Of a stretch of 64,000 nt of DNA, positions 1-8,554 are shown in pieces. How positions within the stretch are numbered: the first letter of the stretch is position 1; every line of letters starts with the position of its first letter. The DNA comes from Leptospira congkakensis. GTDB lineage: Bacteria; Spirochaetota; Leptospiria; Leptospirales; Leptospiraceae. The position numbers and the translations under genes were made by a program. The notes beneath the pieces were generated by a model, which did not search any database, was not told the DNA's origin, and saw nothing but the letters and a program-made list of their open reading frames with translations. The DNA is taken from contig NZ_RQGQ01000017.1 in NCBI RefSeq assembly GCF_004770265.1, positions 372,001 to 436,000 on the forward strand, written 5' to 3'.

Positions 1-939
1 AGAGAATCCACATTTGTTCTCGACCAAACCGAATGCCAAATCCAAGACCAAGGTCTTACGGAAATTGCACTGGCTGTCAAACAATGGGCTAGACGAGAAG
101 GCCTTCTTCCGTATAACGAAAAATCCAAACGAGGAATGATGAAATACCTCGTGGCAAGAAAATCAATTTCCACAGGAGAAATCATCCTTGGAATCGTCAC
201 TGCCAAAGAAGACCTACCACATGCCAAAGATGCTTCCAAAAGACTGCATACTGCCATCCAAAACCGAATTGGTAAAACAGGAAAATTTGGGAAAATAGTC
301 GGAATCATCCAAAACATCAATACAAAACATACAACAATGGCGCTAGGTCGCGAAGAACACTTGTTATGGGGTAGACCATACATCCATGAACATTTTGGAA
401 AACATAAATTCCGCGTAGGCCTTTCCACTTTTTTACAAGTAAATCCCATCCAAACTCCCAGTTTGTACAATTTAGTTTTGGATGAAATAGAACCAGAGAA
501 CCGAGTCATTGATGCTTACTCAGGAATTGGAACCATCTCTTTTTGGATTGCCGGAAACTGTAAAGAAGTCATGGGGATCGAAGAAAACCCCAACTCACAT
601 AGAACTGCCCTTGAATCTGTAAAATACAATCACGTACATAATGTACGGTTTCGTAAAGGGAGAGTGGCAGAAGTGTTACCAACGCTTTTTGGAAAAAACT
701 ATGACACCTTAGTACTTGATCCACCGCGTACAGGCCTAGGTGTGGAAGTGGCAGAAACTATTTTAGGAATGGGTTTTAAAAAAATAGTCTATGTATCTTG
801 TGATCCATTGAGTTTACGCGAAGACACAAATTTACTCGCAAGACAATATTTCTTAAATTCCGTACAACCGGTAGATATGTTTCCTAGAACCGACCACGTA
901 GAAACCGTAGCCGTTTTTAGAAATAAAAATCTCACATAA
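1..939 (+). CDS. rlmD: 23S rRNA (uracil-5-)-methyltransferase, RlmD/RumA family, 5' truncated by window edge
   Basis: The frame is open from base 1, so the first ATG at 136 is internal; 312 residues are visible and the N-terminus (TRAM domain and most of the Fe-S cysteine cluster) lies outside the window. It would methylate C5 of a uridine in 23S rRNA using SAM. What can be seen: the SAM-binding loop DAYSGIGTISFW, the DPPRTGLG motif, the catalytic cysteine in YVSCDP, and the C-terminal DHVETVAVF with the base-abstracting glutamate, all in the order usual for the TrmA/RlmC/RlmD family. RlmD is preferred over TrmA because the visible N-terminal part is long, but RlmC or an RlmCD-like enzyme cannot be excluded. 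It converges on the GMC oxidoreductase gene and overlaps it by 8 bases. Confidence 0.88.
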   Translation, partial: RESTFVLDQTECQIQDQGLTEIALAVKQWARREGLLPYNEKSKRGMMKYLVARKSISTGEIILGIVTAKEDLPHAKDASKRLHTAIQNRIGKTGKFGKIVGIIQNINTKHTTMALGREEHLLWGRPYIHEHFGKHKFRVGLSTFLQVNPIQTPSLYNLVLDEIEPENRVIDAYSGIGTISFWIAGNCKEVMGIEENPNSHRTALESVKYNHVHNVRFRKGRVAEVLPTLFGKNYDTLVLDPPRTGLGVEVAETILGMGFKKIVYVSCDPLSLREDTNLLARQYFLNSVQPVDMFPRTDHVETVAVFRNKNLT

Positions 940-2485
940 TATCCGTTACAAATTCTGAGGCTTTTTTGCTAAAAGCCATAATGGTAAAACTTGGATCCAC
1001 ACTGACTCCCGTAGGAAATACGGAAGAGTCAGCCACAAACAAATTTTGATATCCATGAACCTGGTGACGAGAATTCACAACTGAAGTTTCTCTTGATTTC
1101 CCCATCCGACATCCACCAGCAGGATGGGGAGCTGCCATTGGAAATTCCGCAGGTTTCCAAGCAAGAGCATCAATTTCTTCTTTTTTAGGCATTTCTGAAT
1201 ATTTACGAAGTTTCATACCAGCAAGGAAAACTTCTTTTGCACCTGCTTCAAAATTTAACTTCATTTGTTTGTAAGTCAGATCGCTAAATATTTGTTTGGT
1301 GACTTTTCCAAATGGATAATTGATTTTTCTTTTTCCAAATAAATCCACTTCGATGGAACCTAGTTCTCCATCCACATCATCAATCCATCCAATGGTCCCA
1401 CCTAAATGTTCCATTTGTTTCATATAAGAATAATGGTCTTTTCCAAAACTAGGAACTAGGGCCGCAAGAGTGGCCAGTTGCAACTGATTTGGCATCAGCA
1501 TATACCCACCTTCTTTGTACTTTCCATTTTGATACCTTGCCAATCGGAAATCCTCAACTCCATAAGCTGCGGGAATATTTCTCCATTGCACGATGGATTC
1601 TTCATATAACGCATGTACCATGGGTGAAGGATTGATTGCCAAAAACTCACCGAGAGCTGGTAACTGTCTTTTAAAACCATTACGAAGTAAAAAAGTTGAA
1701 CTTCCAAATCCACCTGCGGAAACACAAACTGCTTTGGATTGGAAAGTTACCTTTGTGGCCGTAGGTCGAAGTGTCCTTCTATCAATCACCACAGCTTCGA
1801 GTCCGGCAACTTTCTGTCCATGTATCACTAACTTTTCCGCACGAAGATCAGTATAAACATCTGTACCCAATTGAACAGCTCTTGGAATATGAGTCACAAG
1901 TTGGGATTGTTTGGCTCCAAACATACAACCTTGCATACAGTGACCAGACTTCTGACAATTTTTCCTAGCTTGTGGAACCGCATGCCCTTCCCAACCTAAT
2001 CTTTGTGATGCGTTCCTAAAAAGTCGATTCATCGGATTAAAGTATTCTTCGCCGGCCGGAGTCACATGAAGGTCTGTTTCCAATTCTGACCAATAGGAAT
2101 GTAAATCTTCGGGAAGATGATGATCGATTCCGTATTTGCGATTCCATAATAACAACCGATCGTCAGGTGTACGATAACTGTCAGCCCAGTAATGAACAGA
2201 GGCCCCACCCAAATTATTTCCATACACAAGGTTAATCCCACCATCAGCAGTGGTATGGAAATTTCTCTCCGCAGAAACTTTACCTCCCATATTCAGCTCA
2301 TGATTGTCAAAGGTTCCTGTATGATAATTTCCACCCTGTTCGATGAGAGCCACTTTGATTCCTTTTTTGGAAAGTTCATAGGCCATGGTAGACCCACCAC
2401 ATCCCGAACCAATCACGACTACATCGACAACTATGGTTTCTTTCTTCGCATAACTTTTGTAATCACGATAAATCCCTGATTTCAT
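932..2485 (-). CDS. GMC family oxidoreductase (FAD-dependent)
   Basis: 517 residues. A flavoprotein of the glucose-methanol-choline family that should oxidise an alcohol or sterol-like substrate; the substrate is not evident. The N-terminal dinucleotide-binding loop is VVVIGSGCGGSTMAYEL, followed by ALIEQGG. A cysteine-rich stretch near residue 180 (NCQKSGHCMQGCMFGAK) is common in the cholesterol-oxidase-like and multi-subunit GMC branch. The C-terminus carries HPAGGCRMG with the catalytic histidine and the FAD-binding NLFVADSSVFPTGVSVDPS. The gene directly upstream encodes a gluconate-dehydrogenase-subunit-3-like protein, which suggests the two form a complex. It is the last gene of a three-gene operon. 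Confidence 0.9.
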   Translation of the reverse strand: MKSGIYRDYKSYAKKETIVVDVVVIGSGCGGSTMAYELSKKGIKVALIEQGGNYHTGTFDNHELNMGGKVSAERNFHTTADGGINLVYGNNLGGASVHYWADSYRTPDDRLLLWNRKYGIDHHLPEDLHSYWSELETDLHVTPAGEEYFNPMNRLFRNASQRLGWEGHAVPQARKNCQKSGHCMQGCMFGAKQSQLVTHIPRAVQLGTDVYTDLRAEKLVIHGQKVAGLEAVVIDRRTLRPTATKVTFQSKAVCVSAGGFGSSTFLLRNGFKRQLPALGEFLAINPSPMVHALYEESIVQWRNIPAAYGVEDFRLARYQNGKYKEGGYMLMPNQLQLATLAALVPSFGKDHYSYMKQMEHLGGTIGWIDDVDGELGSIEVDLFGKRKINYPFGKVTKQIFSDLTYKQMKLNFEAGAKEVFLAGMKLRKYSEMPKKEEIDALAWKPAEFPMAAPHPAGGCRMGKSRETSVVNSRHQVHGYQNLFVADSSVFPTGVSVDPSFTIMAFSKKASEFVTDIM

Positions 2486-2486
2486 C

Positions 2487-3014
2487 TTAGAATTCCTTCC
2501 CTTTCACCAAGTTTTGGTAGTGGATTCTTGCCTCGCTCCATTTCTCAGGAGGGTTCGCAAAAGGTCCCGGATAAGCAATTGGTGCCCAAGTTAATTTGTG
2601 GCCATAATAAACAAGACAAACCAGAAGTTTCAAATTTCCAACCACAGCCCGAACAATATCCGAATCTGTTTCTGCCCAGAGGAACAATAGTTCTTCCCGT
2701 TTTTCCCGTGAAAGATTTGAGAAAAAACTAAAATGCCCATAAAAAATAGGAAGGTATTCCAAAACCATAACTGCCGAATGAAAATCCTCTTGGATTTCTT
2801 CCGATACAAAATACAATTCTTCATCTAATCTTCGCATAACATCTGCTTCTTCTAAATTTGGCATTCCAGGCTCTGAGATGGGAAGCACTACTTCTGAAAA
2901 AGCAGTCACCGTTTTCGTTTCTGAATCACTAAAATAGAAATAACGGATCTTGGATTTAATACCCGCACAAAAAAGTAATAGGGCCAAAAAGGATTTTCTA
3001 GAGAAAGAGTACAT
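2487..3014 (-). CDS. Gluconate 2-dehydrogenase subunit 3-like protein
   Basis: 175 residues. It has a short hydrophobic N-terminus (SRKSFLALLLFCAG) resembling a weak export or membrane signal, then an AFSEVVLPISEPGMPN segment and a C-terminal YPGPF motif, both typical of the small subunit that accompanies GMC flavoprotein dehydrogenases. In those enzymes the small subunit assists export or assembly of the FAD subunit, often with a cytochrome that is absent here. It lies 1 base upstream of the GMC oxidoreductase and overlaps the nitrilase-like gene by 17 bases, so the three genes look co-transcribed. The family call rests on context and short motifs, so it is moderately sure. Confidence 0.68.
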   Translation of the reverse strand: MYSFSRKSFLALLLFCAGIKSKIRYFYFSDSETKTVTAFSEVVLPISEPGMPNLEEADVMRRLDEELYFVSEEIQEDFHSAVMVLEYLPIFYGHFSFFSNLSREKREELLFLWAETDSDIVRAVVGNLKLLVCLVYYGHKLTWAPIAYPGPFANPPEKWSEARIHYQNLVKGKEF

Positions 3015-4146
3015 AAATTCTTCCTTGGTTTTTTTCTTCTTTCACTGCATTCGAAATTGATTTTCCAGCGATGGTTAAAAAGGCATCTCCATTCGCTACT
3101 AGATCCCAAATTTCTCCTCGGAAAAAGACGTTGATTCCTGCCTTTACTTTAGGATCTTTTAGACGACCTGCCATCGCATATTTTTTCCAAGCGGTTCGTT
3201 CCGAAATAGAACCAATGTCCTTTGGATCGACATCTTTAGGATTCGCATAACCGTTGTAACCTTGCCATTTCATAGTCCAAGAATCGGTCGGAGAGACAAA
3301 AGAAGGTACGGCAAGTAGTTCCGATTCTGATTTTTTGAATTCGGTATACACTTCTGGATACCAAGAATCGGCACAAACCATTGTATATAACTTACCCAGC
3401 GGAGTTTGGTAACTCGGATTTTCTTCTAACTTTCCCTCTTTTAAAAATTCTTTCTCATCGATAATGGGAAAAAGTTTTCGAACCATTTTGTCATCCACTC
3501 GACCATCTGGATGAAAATAAAAACTTACATTTTCCAAAGGCCCATCTGTCGGGGTGATTTTTCCTTCAATGACTTTGGGATGAGGCAAAACGATGGAACC
3601 CGCCACGATGGACACTCGATACTCTCTGGCAAGCCTTGCAAAAACAGATTGGTATCTGTCAGTCATTTGCCATGCCTTCATTCGAAAGAGTGTTTCTTTT
3701 AATTTGTCAGATGAGTAAGAATTACTAAAGAGATAATGCCAAAGAAAAGAACCCAAGTTTTGTTTTACCAAAACTTCCATAGCCTCTTGGATTGATTTCG
3801 ATGCAAAAATGGATTTGTCCTCGGCAGTCACAACAAGCCAAGTTCCAATGTATTCCGGTAGAACAACGATGCTGCGATCCACAAAGAGAAGTTCGTTGTC
3901 TTTTGCCATACGGAAATATTCATTCAAAGTCAGATAAAAACTTTCATCACTGGCGTAACTGTATTGGTTGAGATAGGGTTCTATCCCTAGAAAACTTCCG
4001 CGTTTTCCTGCTCCGTCCTTTTGGATGTAAACCTTTGGACTGGGAACGTGTTTAGAGATTTCCTCTTGTGGTACAACATGCTTTTGGCAGTGGATTGTAA
4101 AAACTGTAATGGTTACAAAAACAGAAAAAGAAACGGGAAAACGCAT
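2998..4146 (-). CDS. Exported carbon-nitrogen hydrolase (nitrilase superfamily), probable lipoprotein
   Basis: 382 residues. The N-terminus has a hydrophobic core ending in TIHC, a loose spirochaetal lipobox, so the protein is probably lipid-anchored outside the cytoplasm. The nitrilase triad can be followed: Glu in VVLPEYIGTW, Lys in MVRKLFPI, and Cys in VCADSWYPEV. Members cleave C-N bonds of amides or nitriles; the substrate is unknown. An extracytoplasmic soluble nitrilase is less usual than the cytosolic ones or the polytopic Lnt. It is the first gene of the operon with the subunit-3-like and GMC genes and is divergent from argG. Confidence 0.78.
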   Translation of the reverse strand: MRFPVSFSVFVTITVFTIHCQKHVVPQEEISKHVPSPKVYIQKDGAGKRGSFLGIEPYLNQYSYASDESFYLTLNEYFRMAKDNELLFVDRSIVVLPEYIGTWLVVTAEDKSIFASKSIQEAMEVLVKQNLGSFLWHYLFSNSYSSDKLKETLFRMKAWQMTDRYQSVFARLAREYRVSIVAGSIVLPHPKVIEGKITPTDGPLENVSFYFHPDGRVDDKMVRKLFPIIDEKEFLKEGKLEENPSYQTPLGKLYTMVCADSWYPEVYTEFKKSESELLAVPSFVSPTDSWTMKWQGYNGYANPKDVDPKDIGSISERTAWKKYAMAGRLKDPKVKAGINVFFRGEIWDLVANGDAFLTIAGKSISNAVKEEKNQGRIYVLFL

Positions 4147-4227
4147 CCACCAAATCTACTACACAACTTCGTTTCAGACAATATTTAATTGTGTTCTTAG
4201 TTTTTTCTTTTATTTTGACCTTATTCT

Positions 4228-5436
4228 ATGAAAGAGAAACCTGCTCCCAAAAAAATCGTTCTCGCTTACTCCGGAGGACTCGATACTTCCGTCATCCTGG
4301 CTTGGTTGAAAGATACCTACGGTTGTGAAGTCATTGCTTTTTGCGCTGATGTTGGTCAAAAAGAAGAACTTACCGGTCTAGAAGAAAAAGGAAAAAACAC
4401 CGGAGCCTCAAAAGTGTACATCCAAGACTTACGTTTAGAATTTGCACGAGACTTTATTTTCCCTGCGATTCGGGGAAATGCAATTTATGAAATGCGTTAT
4501 TTATTAGGTACTTCTCTCGCAAGGCCACTCATTGCCAAAGCTATGGCGGAAGTGGCAACTAAAGAAGGTGCTGATGCTTTTTCTCATGGAGCCACAGGAA
4601 AAGGAAACGACCAAGTTCGTTTTGAATTAACCTTCAAAGCACTTTCGCCTAACTTACAAATCATTGCTCCTTGGAGAACTTGGGACTTTGGTGGCCGAGA
4701 AGAACTAATTGAATACGCAAAGAAAAAAGGAATTCCAGTTCCTGTAACAGCCGCTAAACCATATAGTATGGATAGAAATTTAATGCACCTTTCTTTTGAA
4801 GGTGGGATTTTAGAAGATCCATACAACGAACCAAAAGAAGATATGTTTATCCTAACCGTATCTCCAGAAAAAGCTCCTGACAAACCAACCTATTTAGAAT
4901 TAGATTTTGAAAATGGGGACTGTGTTGCCATCGATGGAAAAAAACTAAATCCACTCGAAGTGATGGAAACACTTAACGATTTAGGTGGAAAAAATGGAGT
5001 GGGCCGAGTTGACATCGTAGAAAACAGACTTGTGGGAATCAAATCTCGCGGGGTTTATGAAACTCCTGGTGGAACCATCCTTCATATCGCTCACCGTGAT
5101 TTGGAATCCATCACACTCGATCGTGATACCCAACACAAAAAAGATGAACTCTCTCAAGAGTTTGCTCGTTATATCTACAATGGCCAATGGTATTCCAACC
5201 AAATGAATGCTTTGCGTGCTTATATGGATTACACACAAAAATATGTGAACGGAACTGTACGAATTAAATTGTACAAAGGAAGTTGCACCGTTGTGGGACG
5301 TAAATCCAAGAAATCTCTTTACAATGCAGGACTCTCTACATTTGAAAAAGAAGAATTGTACAACCAATATGACGCTGAAGGTTTTATCAACCTTTACGGA
5401 CTGCCAATGAAAGAATGGGCAAGGGTAAACAAATAA
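4228..5436 (+). CDS. argG: Argininosuccinate synthase
   Basis: 402 residues, the usual family length. It joins citrulline and aspartate with ATP to make argininosuccinate in arginine biosynthesis. The ATP-binding P-loop [11 protein letters not shown] lies at the N-terminus, followed by FCADVGQ and [13 protein letters not shown], which bind citrulline and aspartate. The start is the ATG at 4228, which has no clear Shine-Dalgarno sequence before it. The stop codon is one base before the coaD start, so the two genes are probably translationally coupled. Confidence 0.97.
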   Translation: MKEKPAPKKIVLAYSGGLDTSVILAWLKDTYGCEVIAFCADVGQKEELTGLEEKGKNTGASKVYIQDLRLEFARDFIFPAIRGNAIYEMRYLLGTSLARPLIAKAMAEVATKEGADAFSHGATGKGNDQVRFELTFKALSPNLQIIAPWRTWDFGGREELIEYAKKKGIPVPVTAAKPYSMDRNLMHLSFEGGILEDPYNEPKEDMFILTVSPEKAPDKPTYLELDFENGDCVAIDGKKLNPLEVMETLNDLGGKNGVGRVDIVENRLVGIKSRGVYETPGGTILHIAHRDLESITLDRDTQHKKDELSQEFARYIYNGQWYSNQMNALRAYMDYTQKYVNGTVRIKLYKGSCTVVGRKSKKSLYNAGLSTFEKEELYNQYDAEGFINLYGLPMKEWARVNK

Positions 5437-5437
5437 G

Positions 5438-5920
5438 ATGAAAAATATCGCCGTATATCCAGGTTCTTTTGATCCGTTCACCAACGGTCATCTCGACATC
5501 ATACGGCGAGCTCATCCGTTATTCGAAGAGATCATTATTGCAGTGGCCATTAACTCAAAAAAATCTTCCCTATTTTCTTCAGAAGAACGAGTGGAAATGA
5601 TCGGAAAGGTTTTTAAAGGTTGGGACAAAATCAAAATTGATACCTTCGAAGGTCTTACTGTAGACTATTGTAAGGAAAAAAACTCACGTGTGATTTTACG
5701 TGGGCTTCGTGCTGTCACAGATTTTGACTACGAATATGCGATCTCTCTTATGAATAAAAAATTGGCTCCTGAAATCGAAACTTATTTTTTGATGGCGGAC
5801 AATGAATACTCTTTTGTGTCTTCCACAATCGTCAAAGAAGTAGCAAGACATGGAAGAGCTGTATCCAACCAAGTTCCAGACATTGTGGGCGAAGCCCTTA
5901 CAAAAAAATTCTCCATTTAA
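5438..5920 (+). CDS. coaD: Pantetheine-phosphate adenylyltransferase
   Basis: 160 residues, the standard size. It catalyses the penultimate step of coenzyme A synthesis, adenylating 4'-phosphopantetheine. The nucleotidyltransferase motif [16 protein letters not shown] (with the T/HxGH signature as TNGH), [13 protein letters not shown] and the C-terminal [11 protein letters not shown] are all present. It follows argG by one base and precedes the antiporter by 18 bases, so the three probably share a transcript even though their functions are unrelated. Confidence 0.97.
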   Translation: MKNIAVYPGSFDPFTNGHLDIIRRAHPLFEEIIIAVAINSKKSSLFSSEERVEMIGKVFKGWDKIKIDTFEGLTVDYCKEKNSRVILRGLRAVTDFDYEYAISLMNKKLAPEIETYFLMADNEYSFVSSTIVKEVARHGRAVSNQVPDIVGEALTKKFSI

Positions 5921-5938
5921 CGAGAAAATGAGGATTCT

Positions 5939-8047
5939 ATGAAAACGCGTTCTTCTTTGTTTTATGGATTCACCATACTTCTGTTTGGCTCCCTTGGTTA
6001 TTTCCTTTTACAAGCAGGGACTCTCCTCGAAGTAACCAAAAATATTGTTTTAGTTTCTGGTGAACATCTGGATGCGGAAAACTTTTTCAACCGGTTCCAT
6101 CACCCGTTAGCACTTCTTTTCCTTCAAATCATCATTGTCTGTGGTGCCGCTAGATTTGTTGGGTATGTATTTTCTAGAAAACTCAAACAACCGTCCGTTA
6201 TGGGAGAGATCGTGGCCGGGATTTTACTTGGGCCATCACTTCTCGGGTACTATTTCCCAGAGACCATGGGATTTTTATTTCCGCCATCAAGCCTACCCAC
6301 TTTAGGAACCCTCAGCCAAATTGGTTTGGTTCTTTTTATGTTCATCATTGGGATGGAACTTGATATCTCCGTTCTTAAAAACAAAGCCCACTCTGCCGTT
6401 GTGATTAGCCATGCGAGTATCATCTTTCCTTTCTTTTTGGGGATGATTTTGGCTTATTATTTTTATACGGATTACGCACCGGAGAATGTAGGATTCTTAT
6501 CATTTTCACTATTTATGGGAATTGCAATGAGCATCACTGCCTTTCCCGTACTTGCAAGAATTCTCCAAGAAAGAAATCTCACTAGGACTCCGCTCGGTGC
6601 TATGGTCCTCACTTGTGCGGCGGCGGATGATATCACGGCTTGGATCTTACTTGCGATCATTGTTACCATTTCCAAAGCAGGAAATCTCAATACAGCACTT
6701 TTCACTGTCGGACTTTCTTTTGCTTATATCCTAACAATGATTTATCTAGTGGCTCCCTTTCTCAAACGTTTGGGTTCCATTTATATCTCAAGGGAAAACT
6801 TAACAAGAACGGCTGTAGCTCTTATTTTAATGATTCTCTTTTTGTCCTCTCTTGCAACAGAAGTCATAGGAATTCACGCTTTATTTGGTGCCTTCCTTGC
6901 CGGTGTGATTATGCCAGCAGAAGGAAACCTCAAAAAACTCATCGCAGAAAAAATTGAAGATGTTGCAGTCATTTTATTCCTACCGATTTTCTTTGTGATC
7001 ACAGGACTCCGAACAGAAATTGGTCTACTCAATGGATCTCATCTTTGGATGGTGTTTGGCCTTGTCATCCTTGTGGCTGTTGTTGGAAAATTTGTGGGAA
7101 GTGCTTTTGCTGCAAAAGTTTCCGGATCCAACTGGGAAGATGCACTTTCTATCGGTGCTCTTATGAATACACGAGGTCTGATGGAACTTGTGGTTCTCAA
7201 TATTGGATATGATCTAGGAATTTTAAGTCCAGAAATCTTTGCGGTCTTTGTTTTGATGGCCCTCGTCACAACTCTTTCCACAGGACCACTTTTGGATGGA
7301 ATTCAAAAGTTTTTCTCTAAATCAGAAAAACGAATTCCTACGGAAAAACCGGTTGATCACAAGTTACGGGTGTTAGTTGCTTTTGCTCAAGAGAAAATGG
7401 GAAAAAGTTTGGTTCGATTTGCTTATTCCCTTTCCGGCAACCAAAAGAAAAATTTAGAAATCACTGCCCTTCATATTTCACCAAATGACTCTTTGTCGAA
7501 TGAAGAAATTCGTCGTTATCGTGATGCGAGTTTTGAAGCCATTCGCCAAACAGGCTCTAGTATGGGTGTTCAAGTCCAAACAGAATACCGCATCACTGAC
7601 AACGTCACTTATGAAATTGTCAATTTTGCCAAAGTCAAACATACAGACATTTTACTCATTGGTGCCGCCAAACCACTATTTTCTCGCAGTTATACGGGAG
7701 GAAAAATCAAAGGGATTCTCAACTATTGCCCTGCCACCGTGGGTGTCCTTATTGACATCGGTTTAGAATCTGTAGAAAAAGTTGCGATCCTTTACAAAGG
7801 GGAAAAAGATCCCATCCTTGGATTTGCCCAAAAACTAACATCCCTCAAAGGGATGAAGTCGAACAAAATTAAGGTGGATGACCTAGTACAACCCGAAACA
7901 GATCTAAATCCCTATCCCATTTCCTTAAATAAAATCACTGGGTATTCACTGATTCTCATTGATCTAAATGTTTGGGAAGAAATGGGATTTGAGAAAATGG
8001 ATCTTCTCCCAACATCATTTCTTTTGGTTCGTTTTTTAGGCACCTAA
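5939..8047 (+). CDS. Cation:proton antiporter (CPA2/Kef type) with C-terminal universal-stress-like domain
   Basis: 702 residues. After a first hydrophobic segment near residue 10, about a dozen membrane helices run from roughly residue 50 to 450, including the CPA2 hallmark region with CAAADDITAW (the DD pair that carries ions) and GALMNTRGLMELV. Residues from about 470 on form a soluble region resembling a universal stress protein fold, with LRVLVAFAQEKMGK at its start and HTDILLIGAAK later. It should exchange Na+ or K+ for H+ across the inner membrane, with the cytosolic domain sensing nucleotides or other signals. Ion specificity cannot be read from the sequence. Confidence 0.9.
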   Translation: MKTRSSLFYGFTILLFGSLGYFLLQAGTLLEVTKNIVLVSGEHLDAENFFNRFHHPLALLFLQIIIVCGAARFVGYVFSRKLKQPSVMGEIVAGILLGPSLLGYYFPETMGFLFPPSSLPTLGTLSQIGLVLFMFIIGMELDISVLKNKAHSAVVISHASIIFPFFLGMILAYYFYTDYAPENVGFLSFSLFMGIAMSITAFPVLARILQERNLTRTPLGAMVLTCAAADDITAWILLAIIVTISKAGNLNTALFTVGLSFAYILTMIYLVAPFLKRLGSIYISRENLTRTAVALILMILFLSSLATEVIGIHALFGAFLAGVIMPAEGNLKKLIAEKIEDVAVILFLPIFFVITGLRTEIGLLNGSHLWMVFGLVILVAVVGKFVGSAFAAKVSGSNWEDALSIGALMNTRGLMELVVLNIGYDLGILSPEIFAVFVLMALVTTLSTGPLLDGIQKFFSKSEKRIPTEKPVDHKLRVLVAFAQEKMGKSLVRFAYSLSGNQKKNLEITALHISPNDSLSNEEIRRYRDASFEAIRQTGSSMGVQVQTEYRITDNVTYEIVNFAKVKHTDILLIGAAKPLFSRSYTGGKIKGILNYCPATVGVLIDIGLESVEKVAILYKGEKDPILGFAQKLTSLKGMKSNKIKVDDLVQPETDLNPYPISLNKITGYSLILIDLNVWEEMGFEKMDLLPTSFLLVRFLGT

Positions 8048-8070
8048 AGATTCGATTGCTTTTTTCGGTT

Positions 8071-8088
8071 TCTCCAAGCTTTTGGAGA
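8071..8088 (+). promoter_or_regulatory. Hairpin directly before the ndk start codon
   Basis: A perfect inverted repeat, TCTCCAA-GCTT-TTGGAGA, gives a 7-base-pair stem and four-base loop that ends one base before the ndk ATG at 8090. The right arm contains GGAG, the only purine-rich block near the start, so folding would hide the ribosome entry region. A short T-run (8060-8065) lies on its 5' side, so it is not a classical terminator. Confidence 0.55.
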
Positions 8089-8089
8089 T

Positions 8090-8503
8090 ATGGAAAGAAC
8101 TTTTATCATGCTTAAACCCGATGCTGTGAAAAACAAACACATCGGTGACATCCTTCAAAGAATTGAAAAAGAAGGATTTAAAATCCTAGGACTGAAATTC
8201 CTAAAACTCAGCCTCGAAGACGCAAAACAATTTTACGCGGTTCACGCAGCTCGCCCATTTTACAATGACCTTTGTACTTACATGGCTTCTGGTCCGATCG
8301 TTGCTTGCGCTCTTGAAAGAGACAACGCAGTGACACATTGGAGAGATGTAATTGGCGCGACTGACCCTAAAGAAGCAAAAGCGGGAACAATCCGTGCACT
8401 CTTTGCAGAAAGCAAAGAAGCAAACGCAGTTCACGGTTCTGACTCTGTAGCAAACGCACTTCAAGAAATTGCGTTTTTCTTCAAAGGGTATGAACTTAAC
8501 TAA
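8090..8503 (+). CDS. ndk: Nucleoside diphosphate kinase
   Basis: 137 residues, the normal bacterial length. It transfers the gamma phosphate of ATP to nucleoside diphosphates through a phosphohistidine. The N-terminal [11 protein letters not shown], the [14 protein letters not shown] segment and the active-site histidine in NAVHGSDS are all intact. The gene is flanked on both sides by stem-loops, one just before the start codon and a pair of overlapping ones after the stop, so expression may be controlled after transcription starts. Confidence 0.97.
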   Translation: MERTFIMLKPDAVKNKHIGDILQRIEKEGFKILGLKFLKLSLEDAKQFYAVHAARPFYNDLCTYMASGPIVACALERDNAVTHWRDVIGATDPKEAKAGTIRALFAESKEANAVHGSDSVANALQEIAFFFKGYELN

Positions 8504-8507
8504 GTTC

Positions 8508-8529
8508 GAACCAATCGATCGATCGGTTC
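8508..8529 (+). repeat. 22-base near-perfect palindrome after ndk
   Basis: GAACC-ATCGATCGAT-GGTTC type palindrome with one mismatched pair, starting 4 bases after the ndk stop. Its right arm (CGGTTC) is also the left arm of the terminator-like hairpin at 8524-8543, so the two structures exclude each other. Confidence 0.5.
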
Positions 8530-8551
8530 TTTAAAGAGAACCGGTCTTTTT
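8524..8551 (+). terminator. Terminator-like hairpin between ndk and the prenyl synthase gene
   Basis: CGGTTCT-TTAAAG-AGAACCG gives a perfect 7-base-pair stem, followed by GTCTTTTT. The T-run ends only three bases before the GTG start of the next gene, which is unusual for a simple intergenic terminator and leaves no room for a normal ribosome-binding site. Confidence 0.55.
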
Positions 8552-8554
8552 CCC

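Noticed and set aside
1593..2479. Several frames of 65-95 residues on the + strand opposite the GMC oxidoreductase
   Set aside because: All are antisense to a well-supported flavoprotein gene and show no motifs.
4981..5484. 167-residue frame opposite argG
   Set aside because: Antisense to a conserved gene and covers its C-terminus; composition is that of a shadow frame.
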